This document shows positions 40,784-52,793 of a DNA stretch of 64,000 nucleotides, piece by piece; the first letter of the stretch is position 1, and every line of letters begins with the position of its first letter. This DNA is from Ryuthela nishihirai (lineage: Eukaryota > Arthropoda > Arachnida > Araneae > Heptathelidae), in the NCBI GenBank assembly GCA_038380435.1, contig JAWZYU010000020.1:39650307-39714306 (forward strand), written 5' to 3'. The position numbers were made by a program, and so were the translations under genes. The notes below the pieces were generated by a model. That model was not told where the DNA came from, did no database searches, and saw only the letters and a list, made by a program, of their open reading frames with translations.

Positions 40784-40985
40784 CAGGGGTGGGCAAATAG
40801 CGGCCCGCGGGCCACATTCGGCCCGCTAAGAGTTTTTTGTGGCCCGCCAAGACAGTCAGAAAAATCCGCCTTGAACCGAGATTTCCTTCCCGTGCGCGAC
40901 CGAAGATTCGTCTCGTATTTTCCACTAGGACGGCCACGTCAATACGCATGCGCAGTGTAGATACGAAAACAATTGCCCACCCCTG
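40784..40985. mobile_element. hAT-like MITE, 202 bp, perfect 8-bp TSD
   Basis: Starts CAGGGGTGGGCAAATAGCGG and ends AATTGCCCACCCCTG. Flanked by CCTTACAT at 40776-40783 and 40986-40993. It is much more GC-rich than its surroundings (GGCCCGCGGGCC), which suggests acquisition from a different compositional background. No coding capacity. Confidence 0.95.
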
Positions 40986-41102
40986 CCTTACATCAAGAGC
41001 ATCGAGATTGTTTATTAATGTGCACAGAATATGATTCTACTTCATATGGAGTTATGTCTCAACGCCCAATAGGACGGATGGCGGTATCTCCAAGCCCATC
41101 GG

Positions 41103-41978
41103 ACATGAAGATGATTCTTGGATATTAATCCATTAATATAAGAAAGGATAGATAAAAAAAGAAGATTGTTAAGGAAGCGAATGAATGAAAGAATGCTGAA
41201 TGAATTAATTAATTAATTAATATTGAAGGAGATGGATGCATAGAAGAATTTATAAATGCAATAAGATACGGAGGAAATCGGTGGATACGATAAGTTAAAC
41301 AAAGGGATGGATGAGTAAAAGAATTATTAGATATGAATTAATTTGATGGATACGAAGGTGATGAAAAAGATGGATGAATGGATGCAAAGAAAATGAAAGG
41401 ATGGATGGGTGTGCAAGAAGAAGATGAAAGGATGGTGGGTGTGCACGAAGATGAAAGGATGGTGGATGGATAAGAAGAAGATGGAAAGGTAAATGTATGC
41501 TAGGAAGATGAAATTAGTGGGTGAATACGAAGATGGTGAAATGAAGATTAAATGACTGAACAACTATGAATAAAATTGGATGGATGAATAAGTGTATTGA
41601 TATTCTGAGGAAAGCAAAAAAGCAAATTACTCTTTCAAGATAAAATTAATCAAGTGGGCCGTTCAGTAATTAGAGCAGTTCATATATATCATATCATGAT
41701 ACAACTAAGGATGCCTCAAAGGCAAAACGATAAAGGTAAACTTATTATTTAAAATGCATATATAAAAATGTTTTCGTATTAATAAATAAAAATAAGAATT
41801 GTACATTCAAAAACTGAACAAAACATAAAACTCCCAGATTAAATTTCTATAACGAAAAAGCGACCACGATTTTTGTTACGTCTGCATTATTCAACATAAA
41901 TAAATTTTTCGGTCAATTTTTCCAGGAAGAAACTGCCTCCCCTCCAACCACCACCACCACCGACTCCCATGACTACGG
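41103..41978. other. GATG/GAAG-rich low-complexity DNA and AT-rich spacer
   Basis: About 41330-41590 is a degenerate GGATG/AAGATG-rich tract. The rest is AT-rich, with an ACC run near 41947. No gene. Confidence 0.6.
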
Positions 41979-42352
41979 GACGCGGGGTGGTTCAGTCAAT
42001 AGCGCTATAGGCTAGTAATCTGCAGTTCCCGGGTTCGAATCCCATCTGGAACATATTTGAGATTTATCTCTGCAGAACCCTCACCCTGCCCTCGGTCAGT
42101 AGGAATCGACAATGGTCGTGGAAAAGCCGCAGTTCGTCTGATGGGACATTAAGCCGTGACTCCGCTTGCAAAAGAGCCATACCCTGTGCACATTAAAGAA
42201 CACGTTGTATGCCCTTGACGGGAGTCTACCATTTCTTTCCTAACAGCTGCCCAGAGGATCCTTTCCCCCCAACCTTCTCTGAGCCCTCGGGGTCTTTGTG
42301 ATCTGGTCATTAACCCCATTCTGTGTAAAAAAGAAAGTGCCGCTCAGAGATA
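41979..42352 (+). mobile_element. SINE-A copy, full length, moderately diverged
   Basis: Head CGCGGGGTGGTTCAGTC, box B GGGTTCGAATCCC, tail GTGCCGCTCAGAGATAAC. Confidence 0.9.
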
Positions 42353-42519
42353 ACTAATTCATGATTACAATATTATCTATTTTAATATATTTTAAACTTC
42401 GACATATTTGTAATTGCCTTTTTCATTTAATAACAGGATAAAACCAGAAAAACAAAAGAAATAAACATTCTTTATCTTCATGTGTTGACTTCTGATCTAC
42501 GTTTCCCTCCCAGAACGAG

Positions 42520-43668
42520 ATGACCAGTCAAACCATCTGCAGATCACCTCAGGTGAAAGGAGATGTGTTTGTCGTCGTATACTCCTCACAAGCTGTAAAC
42601 CACAATGATAGCATAATATGCAATAGTCTTTGTAAAAAGCTATTTCACTTCTCTTGTATCGGAATGAGTGAAAAAATTCTTAAAAAGATGTCATTTGAAG
42701 CCAATAGTAGATGGAGATGCTAGAAATGCCAGAGCCAAAGGTCTTCAATTGTGATAAGCCTAAAATAGGAAGAAAATCCTGCGACAGTGCTCCACATAGA
42801 AAATGCCGCAGAAAAGCGGACAACACAGAGCGAGGGAACTGATGACGGGAAGCAGGCAGAACAAGAAGCGAGAGATTTCGTAGGTGAACAGATCAGTTAG
42901 AGTGATTTGTATCAATTGAGAGAAGATATTCTTGCAATTCTGAAGACTGATAATCCTGCAGTTAAGAGTGAATTGGCACTAATTAAAACAGAATTAGTAG
43001 ATGTTAAGAAAACATTACTTGAAGTTAAGAAATTAGTTAACTTCTGCTCTTGTAAAATTGATGATTTTTCTAGAACCATAGAATCAATTACGAAGACTGT
43101 TTCTGACGTTAAAAAAGAAAATGTCATCTTAAGGCAAAAAGTTATTTTATTAGAAACAAATGTAGCTAGACTGAAAAATGATATAATGGATTTACAGCAA
43201 GTGTCCAAAAACATGAATATAGAAATTGTAGGACTGAAAGAAACTCCAAACGGAAATTTACCAGAATTAATTAAAACAATTGGCGATAAGTTAAAGATAA
43301 CTGTTGGTGATAACGAAATTCAAGTCGCACACAGAGTGCCATCTGCAAATAAAAGTAAATCGAGACCGATCATTGCGCAATTGGATTCGTGGCGAAATAG
43401 AAATAAATGGGTTGAAGCATTTAAGCGAAACAAAAGTTTAAACGGAAAAGAGTTGATTGGAGACGATGGTGAAGGACTGGTTTCCGTCAATGAATATATA
43501 ATCCCTGAACTAAAGCATGTGTTATATGAAACTAAAATGTTTCAACGTGCTAATGGATTCAAATACGTGTGGACTAGGGATTGCAAAAGGTTTTTGCAAC
43601 GTAGTGGTACTACTAGTCCTGTCATACGTGTTAGATTCTTAGAAGACTTAGATGCTATTAAGATTTGA
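42520..43668 (+). pseudogene. LINE 1 ORF1 (PHD-like finger, coiled coil, FP-like domain)
   Basis: The N-terminal part (42520-42720) has ICNSLCKKLFHFSCIGMSE, the C-x-C...F-H-x-x-C pattern of PHD-like ORF1 fingers, and stops after SRWRC, where a further C-x-x-C is expected. A 253-codon frame (42907-43668) follows. About residues 1-100 are heptad-rich Leu/Val/Lys/Glu (coiled coil). The rest contains NMNIEIVGLKETPNGNL, VAHRVPSANKSKSRPIIAQL and VSVNEYIIPELKHVLYE, as in the FP-like domain shared by many LINE ORF1 proteins and named after a baculovirus protein. The role is RNA binding and particle assembly. A stop separates the two parts. Confidence 0.85.
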
Positions 43669-46631
43669 TAGTTACTGATCTGTATATTTGTGTTTTTTGT
43701 TCTGTGATGTTTGTTGGTAATTTTTCTCTGATTCGGTTAAATACATGTAGTGTTAGAGAACACTTTAATGAATTTTTGACGTACAGTAGCTCAAAAAAGT
43801 ATCCGAACACTACGGTTGATTACAAAATTCAGAAAATATATCTGGCAACGATTTTTTTAGAAATTAGTGATCTGGCAACCTTCGTGTCACGTGACACCAA
43901 GGTTGCCAGATCACTAATTTCTAAAAAAATCGTTGCCAGATATTTTTTCTGAATTTTGTAATCAACCGTAGTGTTCGGATACTTTTTTGAGCTACTGTAC
44001 TTGGGGACTTTTCACGAAAGACCCAGATTAATTATATTGACAGAAATTTTGATCTACTCCTGAGAAGTCTCACTGTACAGAATAGACGGTTACAAGTGCT
44101 TCTCATTTTGTAGGGATGATTATAGATCAGGTGGAGTATTAATTTATGTTAGCTGCGACATCGATGTTACACAGCAACCAATCACAATGAATTATGCAGA
44201 CATTGCGGTTTTAAAACTTGAAATTGATAATAAAGAGTGGACATTAATGGCTGTATACAGATCTCCTTCTGACAATGTACTTAATTTTATTTCCGAGTTA
44301 AACTGAGTCTTAGAATTACTTGATACTATTAATATCCTCTGTCTTAGAGATATTATATTAATTTATTAAATGAAAACACAAACAGAGATGAATATCTAGG
44401 ACTATTAGCAGAAAATGGTTTACTTAATAAGATAGAACAGCAGACCAGAATTACGGAGAACTCGTCTACATGTATTTATCATGTATTTCTTAGAACCAAA
44501 GATTTATATAATTGTAATATATTTCTGGATGACTTTGGAATTACAGACCACTGCTTAGTTAAGGTTAATTTAGGTATTAAAATTGAACAAAAATTAAATA
44601 ATTATGAAATAAAAATGGTGGATTTTAAAAGATTAGCGAACTTTAATGCAAATATAAAATGGAATGATATATATGTTGACAGCTGTCTTAATGCTTCTTT
44701 TAAAAATTTAATTAATACGCTAAGGTTGATGATTCTACGAAAATAAAGAAAAAAAAAACGTTTTAGGAAAATTAAACTGTGGATGACAAATGAATTAATA
44801 ATTTTAATAAATTATCCTAACACTCTGTATAAAGAAATAAAAAAAAATCCTTCAGATATATCGCTTAAACAATCATTCTCCCGTTACCGAAATTTTTTCA
44901 CTAGTTCTATGAAGGAAACAAAAACACAATATTTTACAAATAAATTTTCCAAAGCAGGTAAAAATCTAAAAAAGCAGTGGAATGTAATAAATGACATATA
45001 TGTGGTAACTTTAAAGAGAAAGAAAACTGTCCCCGTACAATTAAATATGATGATGAACCCTGTGAATATGCAAATCTGTTCAACAATTATTTTTCAGGAA
45101 TTGCACAGAATTTGAAAAAAGATTTGGTTCAAACAAATGTTGATTGGAAGGGAGACAGAAAATCAACTGCGGAAAGTTCTTTCTTCTTAACGCCAGTAAT
45201 AGCTAAAGATATTAGGATTCAAATTATACTTCTACCAAAAAATAAATCTCAAGGTTTTGATGGCTTAACCGCAGAAATAATTCATCTGTTGGGAGAAAAC
45301 TTTATTGAAATACTTATAAATCTATTTAATCTATCCATCGAGTAAGGAATTTTTCCTGGTGTTTTGAAACAACTACTATTGTTCCTATTTTTAAAGACGG
45401 TGACCCAAAGGAATTAGGGAATTATAGATATATATAGATTATATTTTTGAAAAAATAGTGAAAAATAAATCTATGAATATCTGGAAAATAAATGTTTTCT
45501 CAGTAGCAATCAGTTTGGGTTAAGAGAAAAAATAGGTACGGATGATGCATTATTACAGTTACGGATGATGCATTATTACAGGTACGGTTTACCGGTACAT
45601 ATTACAATACGGTTTACACAGCGATGAATAACAGTGATCATATATTAACAATCTTTCTGGACATTAAAAAAGCATTCGATAACGTAAATCATCAAAACTT
45701 AATACAAAAATTACAAGCTACTGGAGGTTTATGGCATTGAATTGGGTTCGCAGTTATTTAGCTAACAGAATACAAAAAGTAAAAATAAAAGATACATATA
45801 GTGCTTAGACTAAGTTGAATACGGAGCGCCCCAGGGATCTGTTCTGGGTCCCTTATTATTTATTATGTACATTAATGATTTCGATTCCATTTACCTAACA
45901 GGTAAATTAACTATTTTTGCTGACGACACTTGCCTGACATATACTGGTTCTGATTCTTCGATTATTTTTAAACAAGCAAATAGTGATCTAGAATTAATTA
46001 AAAACTTGTCAACAAGTAATTTTTAACAATAAATCTGAAAAAGACAAATGCAGTTTATTCCCACTTAAAGAAGAATAGTTCTGCTACAGATATTTTGCAC
46101 CGCAATAAATTGAAATATCATGATACAAATTGTTCATCGAAAAGTCACTGTAATTGTCCTCAAATTCCTTTTGTATCGTCAGTGAAATGTTTAGGAATTT
46201 GGATTGATGCAGGCCTAACTTGGAAAGTGCATGTAACATGGGTTAAAAGGTAGGTCATCCGTAACCTGGCCCGCTTATATCTCATAAGACACTTAGTTGC
46301 ATTTAAATTTATATGTTCACTATATTATGCATTAATCCATTCTCAATTAACATATGGTATAAAATCTTGGGGAGGCATGTATTTCAATAATTTTAAATAA
46401 CTTTTAGTGCTGCAAAAGAGATTTATTCGCTTATTAACTAAAATCCCAAAAACGCAACCTTCATTACCTTTGTTTCGAGAAGTAGGAATTTTGCCTTTAC
46501 GCTATAATTATTTTTTCGAAATTATTAAATACTTTTACTTTAGAAATGAAAGCATTAAAACTGATACGAATAACTATCAATTACGACGAGATAAAAACAT
46601 AAATTATGAAATTCCTGCATTGCTATTATAA
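43669..46631 (+). pseudogene. LINE 1 ORF2: endonuclease and reverse transcriptase
   Basis: Fragments in several frames. The start FSLIRLNTCSVREHF is interrupted by the palindromic MITE. Endonuclease pieces follow: DDYRSGGVLIYVSCDID and WTLMAVYRSPSDN (about 44110-44280), then TRITENSSTCIYHVFLRTKD and GITDHCLVKVNL (about 44440-44570). Reverse transcriptase pieces are KNKSQGFDGLTAEII, HILTIFLDIKKAFDNVNHQN, EYGAPQGSVLGPLLFIMYIN and FADDTCLTY, where the FADD catalytic motif is intact. The C-terminal block LQKRFIRLLTKIPKTQPS (46407-46631) closes it. Intact family proteins run to about 900 residues; here no uninterrupted frame exceeds about 110. Confidence 0.88.
43784..43997. mobile_element. Near-perfect palindromic MITE (Tc1/mariner-like) inside LINE 1
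   Basis: The element starts CAGTAGCTCAAAAAAGTATC and ends with the exact reverse complement. It is flanked by TA on both sides, the Tc1/mariner target. Arms of about 100 bp pair with a single visible mismatch (ATATATC against AAATATC, near 43855) and the centre is GTGTCACGTGACAC. It interrupts the start of the endonuclease region, so it arrived after the LINE. Such perfection implies a recent insertion or gene conversion between arms. Confidence 0.95.
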
Positions 46632-46639
46632 TACATAAT

Positions 46640-47698
46640 TTACATATACTATTATAATACATAATTTACATAATACAATACATAAATTATGAAATTCCTG
46701 CATAACGAAATTCTTAGGCACTATTATTTGTACTTAACACCGAAATTCCTTTCCTCTCTCTCCCGGTCAGCATGAAAAATATAAAAAAAATTATCACTTG
46801 TTTTTTAAAGTTCTCAAGTACTACATTTTGAAATCGGATGATATGGAAACTTTTTTGCATTAAACTACTAGAACTGTTTATGTGTAACACAGATATTGAA
46901 TGTTTCTTCTTTTCTGACTTTCACACTTTCTGGATTACTAGAAATTTTTGTTTTGAGTTATCTTTTTTGTGAATTATATTCAATGTGACGACTGATGTTT
47001 TAAATTTCAATTTTTTTCTGTATGGAGATCTCACGAACGAGCCTACTCTTGTAAGATCTCAATGACTTTTGCATACTGTAAAACTTTATCTGGAATAAAA
47101 ATTATCTCTCTATATCTACCTATCTTAGATCTGAGGGAGCAGTTAAATCTAAGCGAGAAGAACAAAATGGCGGCTAATCATTACCATTGAGTAATCGATC
47201 TGAGGGCGACGTGCTATAGAAATTCTAATTACGGAACAGACCGTTCTTGAGCAGTCGACACTGACAGGCTCTTCTGTTTCAGTGTCATTGTCCGAAACCA
47301 CCAATTCACCGAGGCTTTCTGACATCGTAAATGGGGGAATCGGGTCATACGGGCTCTTGTGTGCGGAGACAGAAAAATCGACCTGACCTCGTCAAAGACT
47401 ACACGCCTCTGACATCCGAATAGACAATGTAGGAGATGAGAGAGATCATCATCGCTGGAGGAGTCAACAGAGGAAGGTCACTTTTCATTTCCCGAAAGGT
47501 ATAAACAGAAGTAAAAAGATGGAACTGCGGTAAGAAAACGAAAGCCGATGTTTGGCGAAAAGAAAGTTTCCCTGGAAGCATTCAAGTACTTATGAACACT
47601 TACGCAGTTTAATTCTAAAAGTAAATAAAGAATAAATTACTCTGTAAGAAATACTTCTTTTGATAATCGTCTCTGTACAAAATTATACTTCCTATAAA
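46640..47698. other. LINE 1 3' region, then a GC-richer island (47110-47560)
   Basis: 46640-46700 has short tandem copies of ATACATAATTTACATA. From 47110 the DNA is less AT-rich and unlike the repeats here. A 58-codon minus-strand frame (47149-47325) lies in it. No other signal. Confidence 0.4.
47149..47325 (-). CDS. Speculative short ORF or first exon, acidic N-terminus
   Basis: A 58-codon minus-strand frame begins MSESLGELVVSDNDTETEEP in a favourable context (A at -3). It is acidic for the first 24 residues, then changes character (RTVCSVIRISIARR), as would happen if an exon ended near the middle and the frame ran into an intron. No homologue recognised. It may be a chance frame. Confidence 0.15.
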   Translation of the reverse strand: MSESLGELVVSDNDTETEEPVSVDCSRTVCSVIRISIARRPQIDYSMVMISRHFVLLA

Positions 47699-47982
47699 GC
47701 GTCAGGCTCGTAATCTGCAGTTTCCAGGTTTGAGTCCCGCATGGGCCAGGGTTGAAATTTATCTCCGCGAAACTTCTAGCCCTGCCCACGGTCAGTAGAG
47801 GACAACGATGGATTCGGAAAGACCACCGTCCTTCGGATGGGACGTTAAGCCGTGACCCCGTGTGCGAAGGTGGGTCCCCTCCACCAAACCTGCTCTGAGC
47901 CCTCGGGTCATTGTGACCTGGCCATTTAGCCCATTGTGTGTAAAAAAGTGCCGCTCAAAGGTGAAACAACCCAATCCAACCC
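47699..47982 (+). mobile_element. SINE-A copy lacking box A, internally deleted
   Basis: Starts GCGTCAGGCTCGTAATCTGC and ends AACAACCCAATCCAACCC. Between CCCCGTGTGCGA and AGGTGGGTCCCC about 85 bp are missing. Confidence 0.88.
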
Positions 47983-47983
47983 A

Positions 47984-48287
47984 ATTGCGCCAGCGTTGAA
48001 ATTAACTTCCCTAACTCGCACTCTGTCCTCGGTCAGAAAGGGAACACCGATGGATTTAAAAAAGTCCACCATCTATCGGTTGGGACGTTAAACCGTGGGC
48101 CCTTATGCATGAGAACTATTCCCTGTGCATGTTAAAGAAGAACATGTATCGCCTTAACGAAAGGCTTCCATCTGTCTCCATAAACCTATCCCAGGAAAAT
48201 TTGAAAGAAGTGGTTCTCCTTTTCTCAAACTTCCTTGAACCCTGGGATTCTTATGACCTGGCTATTTATCCCATTGTGTACAAAAAT
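47984..48287 (+). mobile_element. Older SINE-A copy behind the previous one
   Basis: Begins after box B (TTGCGCCAGCGTTGAAATTA) immediately after the tail of the preceding copy. Contains GGGACGTTAAACCGTGGGCC and CATCTGTCTCC and ends CCCATTGTGTACAAAAA. The first SINE may have inserted into this one. Confidence 0.82.
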
Positions 48288-48600
48288 GGAAAAGATATAG
48301 CAGTTAGTGGCTGCAGTCGTGTTGTTGTGTGCTCCGATTCTATCAAGTTTTTCGCGTTTTTTTTTTTACTTTACTTTTAAATTACTTCTGTGTCAACTGT
48401 AGCAAGAATAAATCCTCTAATTCTCTCAGTTCTCGAAGAAGTGAAATTATTCTCGAAGAAGATACATCTTCTTAAGCCTAACCATCGAACGCCACATTGT
48501 TTCTCTCCTGATGTTTGCCGAGACGAGCTCGTGACTTTCAAGAACTCGACCCTCCCGCACCTCTCTTCAAGATGGAGGGCCATCCCTAAGTCCGACTGCT
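48288..48600. other. Spacer, no gene
   Basis: Unique-looking and moderately AT-rich. Nothing recognised. Confidence 0.4.
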
Positions 48601-48834
48601 GTTGACCCTCGCTCTCCTTCTTCTTCTCGCCCTGCTAATTTGCTGAAGTCACATTGCTTGCACTACCGTGGACTCTTTGGCAGATTTCAAAATGAGTCTC
48701 TTAAGTTGGTGCACAGCATATTGACGAATCTATGAATTTTGGTTAGCATAGTGAATAATAAGAAAAATATTCCCTCAAGCAGGTTGAATTAGCTTGGATA
48801 AATTTAAGATTTGAGTATCTTGAGTGCTACTAAA

Positions 48835-49856
48835 ATGGATCGTTGTCATAGATGCAATGAGGAAATAAGTGCAGCTAAAGATAAGATAAAATGTCCTGCC
48901 AAAAACTGTTCCACATCTTTTGTGCCAGTTTGACTGAAGATGGGTTTAAAAGAATGTCAAAAATTCCGAAAAACAAGTGGATCTGCTGCAACTGCAAATT
49001 AAAAGCTGGAGATGAATTAAATAATATAGTGGGAGGAGAGATTTATAAGGAGGGAATACAAAATGCTGCGGAATCCGATGACATGAGTTTTCAAACGATG
49101 AAAGTGGTTGAGAACATAAACTTCGGACAAGTCAAGTCAATTTTGACCCTAATAGATCACAAATTAGTGACTCTGTTACAGATGAAGACAACATTAGACA
49201 GTGTTGAAAAGTCGTTAGAATTCCTGTCTGACAAATATGATCAGCTTCTGGATAAAATAGTTGAATCGGAAAAAAGAAATGAATCATTAGAGCAAGAGGT
49301 TGAAAAGAACCACAAGGTTATCGAAATATTAGAAGATAAAATTAAGGAACTGGTTATAGCAAATAGTAATCTCGAGCAGTATAGTAGAAATAAAAATGTA
49401 GAGATTTGTGGAATTGAGCAAGAAAAAGGGGAAAGAGAAGAGTATCTTCTGGGCATAATGGAGAAACTGACAAAAGAGTTAAAAATTGAATCGTTTTCGA
49501 GAGAGAGCATTGATGTGTTACATAGAATACGACCCGAAAAACAGGGACAGACTCCGAACATTTTGGTTCAATTGAAGAACAGAAAAGATAATGCCAAATG
49601 GATTGAAAAGTGAAAGATTCGTTTGGGATGTGGATCAGTGTTTGTAAGAAAAAGGGATTCAGCTATCTACATAAATGAAAATTTGACGCAAATATATCGA
49701 GATTTACTTTGGAAAGCGAAGAAAATGGCTAAGGATGAAAGTTGTAAATTTGTTTGGTTCAAGAACAATAGACTTTTTATTAGAAAGAATGAAAATGAAC
49801 AAGTGATTATTATTAACAGTGTTCAGAGCCTAGAGGATTTGGAAAAAGAAGGCTAA
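48835..49856 (+). pseudogene. LINE 2 ORF1 (PHD-like finger, coiled coil)
   Basis: Starts MDRCHRCNEEISAAKDKIKC. A frameshift at about 48890 moves the finger to MSCQKLFHIFCASLTEDGF and NKWICCNCK, completing C-x2-C, C-x-K-L-F-H-x2-C and W-x-C-x2-C. A long coiled coil follows (about 49090-49390, LLDKIVESEKRNESLEQEVE). The FP-like region then reads YSRNKNVEICGIEQEKGE, SIDVLHRIRPEKQGQTPNIL and AKWIEK. A TGA at about 49612 interrupts the frame before it resumes to 49856. The decay is mild: one shift and one stop. Confidence 0.88.
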
Positions 49857-49904
49857 AATAATTGTCTGTCCTAAATTTAAATAGTTTCTCTTTTGCTTCT
49901 TTTA

Positions 49905-52793
49905 ATGTTTATGACAGATATTGTTGAGAATGATGAGGTAGATAAGGAATTGTATTGTGATGACTTAACTGATGTGAATGTTTGGTTTCAAGGGTCGGGT
50001 GATAAAATGCTAAAATTGATGTATTTAAATATTTGATCACTGAAAATATATTGGGATAATTTACTAGCTCATATTGAACTTCTTGAATTCCAGTTGGGTT
50101 TGATCATTTTGGTTGAAACTATGGTAACTGAACAGAAATAGCTGCATTTAATATTGAAGGGTATAACAAGCTTATTTTAAAGGCAAAAGAAAATAAACAG
50201 CGTGGGATAATTATATTTTATCTCAACAAAATTAATTTACTACAACTGGATGAAACTATTGAAGAATCAACAGAAGCAATAATTATTAAATTATTAATTA
50301 ATAATATTGAAATTGATATCATCCCATTATATAGATCTCCTAGTAAAAATTAACTGGTTCTTGAAAAAAATTTCTGAATATTTATTAAAAAAGACAGAAA
50401 TTAAAAATTTAATTATTGTAGGTGATATTAATATTGATGTGGCAAATACTAATAAATATGGTTGTGATATGTATTTAAATACCTTGATTGAATTTGATTT
50501 AGAACAAATCGTTAAGGGTTTTACTATAGAAGACGAAACATTAACTAAATTTACAAGGACGTTGATTGATCATGTTTTGGTTAAAACAAGCAGTTTTGAT
50601 GTTAAAAGTAAAACATAAAAAAATAAATTTGCAGACCATTATGGCATCTTAATTAAGATTTTGAAAAAGAATATTATGTCTAATGATGTTACATTTTTGG
50701 AAGAGGATTCAAACCTAGGTTTTAAAAAATTTCATAATAATACTCTTATTATTCAAAAATTGCAAATGACACAGTGGAATGATATAGTTGATGAAGACAT
50801 GAACACAGAATTAGTATGTCAGAAAATATTAAGTAAAATTGACGAAATTCGGGAAAATTCTTGTTGTTATAATCAAATAATAATTGTAAAACTAAGAGAA
50901 TAAGGAAAGAATGGATTACAGATGACATTATTTCAGCAATTAAAAAGAGATAAATTATGGAAAAGATATAAATATAATGTTGAAAATAAACAAAACTATG
51001 ATTTATATAAAATAGAAAGAAATAGGATAAACACCATTATAAGGAACCAAAAACGCATGTTTTATTCAAATAAATTAGCAATTAATAAAGATAATAATAC
51101 GAGGTTGTGGGAATTAATTAATGATATTATTAATGATAAAAAAAGGATGTCAATTGAAGAAAATGTCGATAGACACTTTATTAGAGAAAATACTGCAAAA
51201 GAAATTCTAAATAATTTTGTTAAGTTTTTCGTTACAACTATTAGTGAGATGCAAACAGAATTTACAACTGTGAATAGTAGATCAGATAAGGTTTACGAAT
51301 AAGAATTACATAAATAAGAATTCTATGCATTTTCCACTAGCTAATAACTTCGATGTTGCCAATATTATAGATTACTTAAAATATAACTCATCTCCTGGAT
51401 TTGACAATATTAAACCAAAATACATAAAGGAAAGTAAATGCAACTTTGTTCATGTAATAACAATTCTTATAAATAAAGCTTTTGAAAACTTTCAAATCCC
51501 AATAGCTATGAAAATTGGAATTATTCGTCCGACATATAAAAGTGGATTAAAAAAATTTTTAATAACTATAGACCAATCACTCTATTAACATTTTTTATAA
51601 GGTAATGAAAAATACGTTGGAGATCGCCTGCAAAATATTTTGAATGAAATAAATTTTTTGTCAAGTCAGCAATTTGGGTTCCGTAAAGGTATGGGAACGC
51701 AAAGCCTTTTGGAAGTTTTATTAATAATAAAAATATTAATTTAAATATAGGAAAGAAATGCGTTGCAGTATTTATGGACTTAAAGCATTTGATTCCGTTG
51801 ACATTGACATCTTGCTACAGAAATGGTATTTACTTGGTATTAGAGGGAATATTTTTGAATGGTTTAAAAGCTACTTATTACATAGAGAAATAGTTATGAA
51901 AATAAATGATAATTTTAATGATAAATTTCGGATCAATTTTGGAGTTCCACTAGGATCTATTCTCGGCCTTATGCTGTTCCAAATATACATAAATGATTTG
52001 GCTAATATTAATTTCAATGGTAATTTATATATGTATGCTGATGATATAGTGCTAATCAACTTCCACTCAGATTTAGAATACGCTATTTGCAATCTACAAA
52101 ATGATTTTAATAAAGCAGTTAAATGATTTACTCTTAACAAAATGAGTGTAAACGAGCAAAAATAAATTTATGTGATTTCAACAACCTGCATTAAATAGAA
52201 GAATTACTAAGCATCGAATAAGTTGTACTATGCTGGATGTTTTATCACCTGGTATATGCAATTGTCCTAAAATAGAAGAAGTAAACGAAATAATTTACCT
52301 AGGCTTGAAAATGAATTCGAAAATGGAATAAACATATTGATTGGATGTGTTTAAGACTACGATTTTTAGCATTTAAAATTAGGAAACTTAACTTGTTTGT
52401 TGATACACATATAACTATTTTAGTATATAAAGCACTTTTTGAATCTATAATTAGATATGGAATAACAGTTTATGCGACAGCTTATAAGATAGAATTAAAT
52501 AAAATTAAAAGAATACAAAATAGTTTACTAAAGGATTGTGTAATTCATAAGTTAAAAATTCCCTTACAACAAAAGATGATACATTTTGTTCAAATTTTTA
52601 CCTATTGAAAGTTTATATGTGTTTGTTTGTGTTATCAATAACTTCTTTGAAAATACCTGTAAGCAAAATATTTGCCACAATAAGTTTACTAAAAAAAAAG
52701 GCTAAACGATTTTTGAAACAATCAAAATTTATAATTACGGAAGAAATTCCAAAGAATATCAAATTCCCAACCTATTTAACTTGCTTCCTATAG
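49905..52793 (+). pseudogene. LINE 2 ORF2: endonuclease and reverse transcriptase
   Basis: The endonuclease is recognisable from ILVETMVTE-like and NLIIVGDINIDVANTNKYG (about 50400-50460), LTKFTRTLIDHVLVKTSSF and KFADHYG. Reverse transcriptase pieces are YLKYNSSPGFDNIKPKYI (51325-51588), GLKAFDSVDIDILLQKWYLL, NFGVPLGSILGLMLFQIYIN and LYMYADDIVLINF with an intact YADD catalytic motif (about 52033). C-terminal: ALFESIIRYGITVYATAYKI. The usual GDINID, SDH and A-F-D motifs are visible, the last two in altered form. At least six frame breaks occur. Confidence 0.9.

Larger units (their letters stand above)
40341..41102 (-). mobile_element. Old SINE-A copy broken by two hAT-like MITEs
   Basis: The tail part (TTGAGCGGTGCTTTTACGC) lies at 40341-40433. 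The middle (GTTGTTAGGGAACAGATGG) resumes at about 40748. After a further insert the body continues (TGTTTATTAATGTGCACAG to CCAAGCCCATC). The head is missing. Confidence 0.8.
42480..47105 (+). mobile_element. LINE copy 1: inactivated non-LTR retrotransposon
   Basis: Order: ORF1 with a PHD-like zinc finger and coiled coil, then endonuclease, reverse transcriptase and C-terminal domain. The 3' region ends near an AATAAAAATTATCTCTCTAT stretch. Total length of about 4.6 kb includes a 218-bp MITE. The protein architecture fits Jockey/CR1-group LINEs; I cannot assign the clade by eye. Many stops and frameshifts make it non-autonomous. Ends are approximate. Confidence 0.85.

Noticed and set aside
42907..43668. 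Intact host or baculovirus-related gene (FP-like domain, 253 codons)
   Set aside because: The domain is routine in LINE ORF1 proteins, and the neighbours are a PHD-like finger upstream and endonuclease/reverse transcriptase downstream. It is part of LINE 1.
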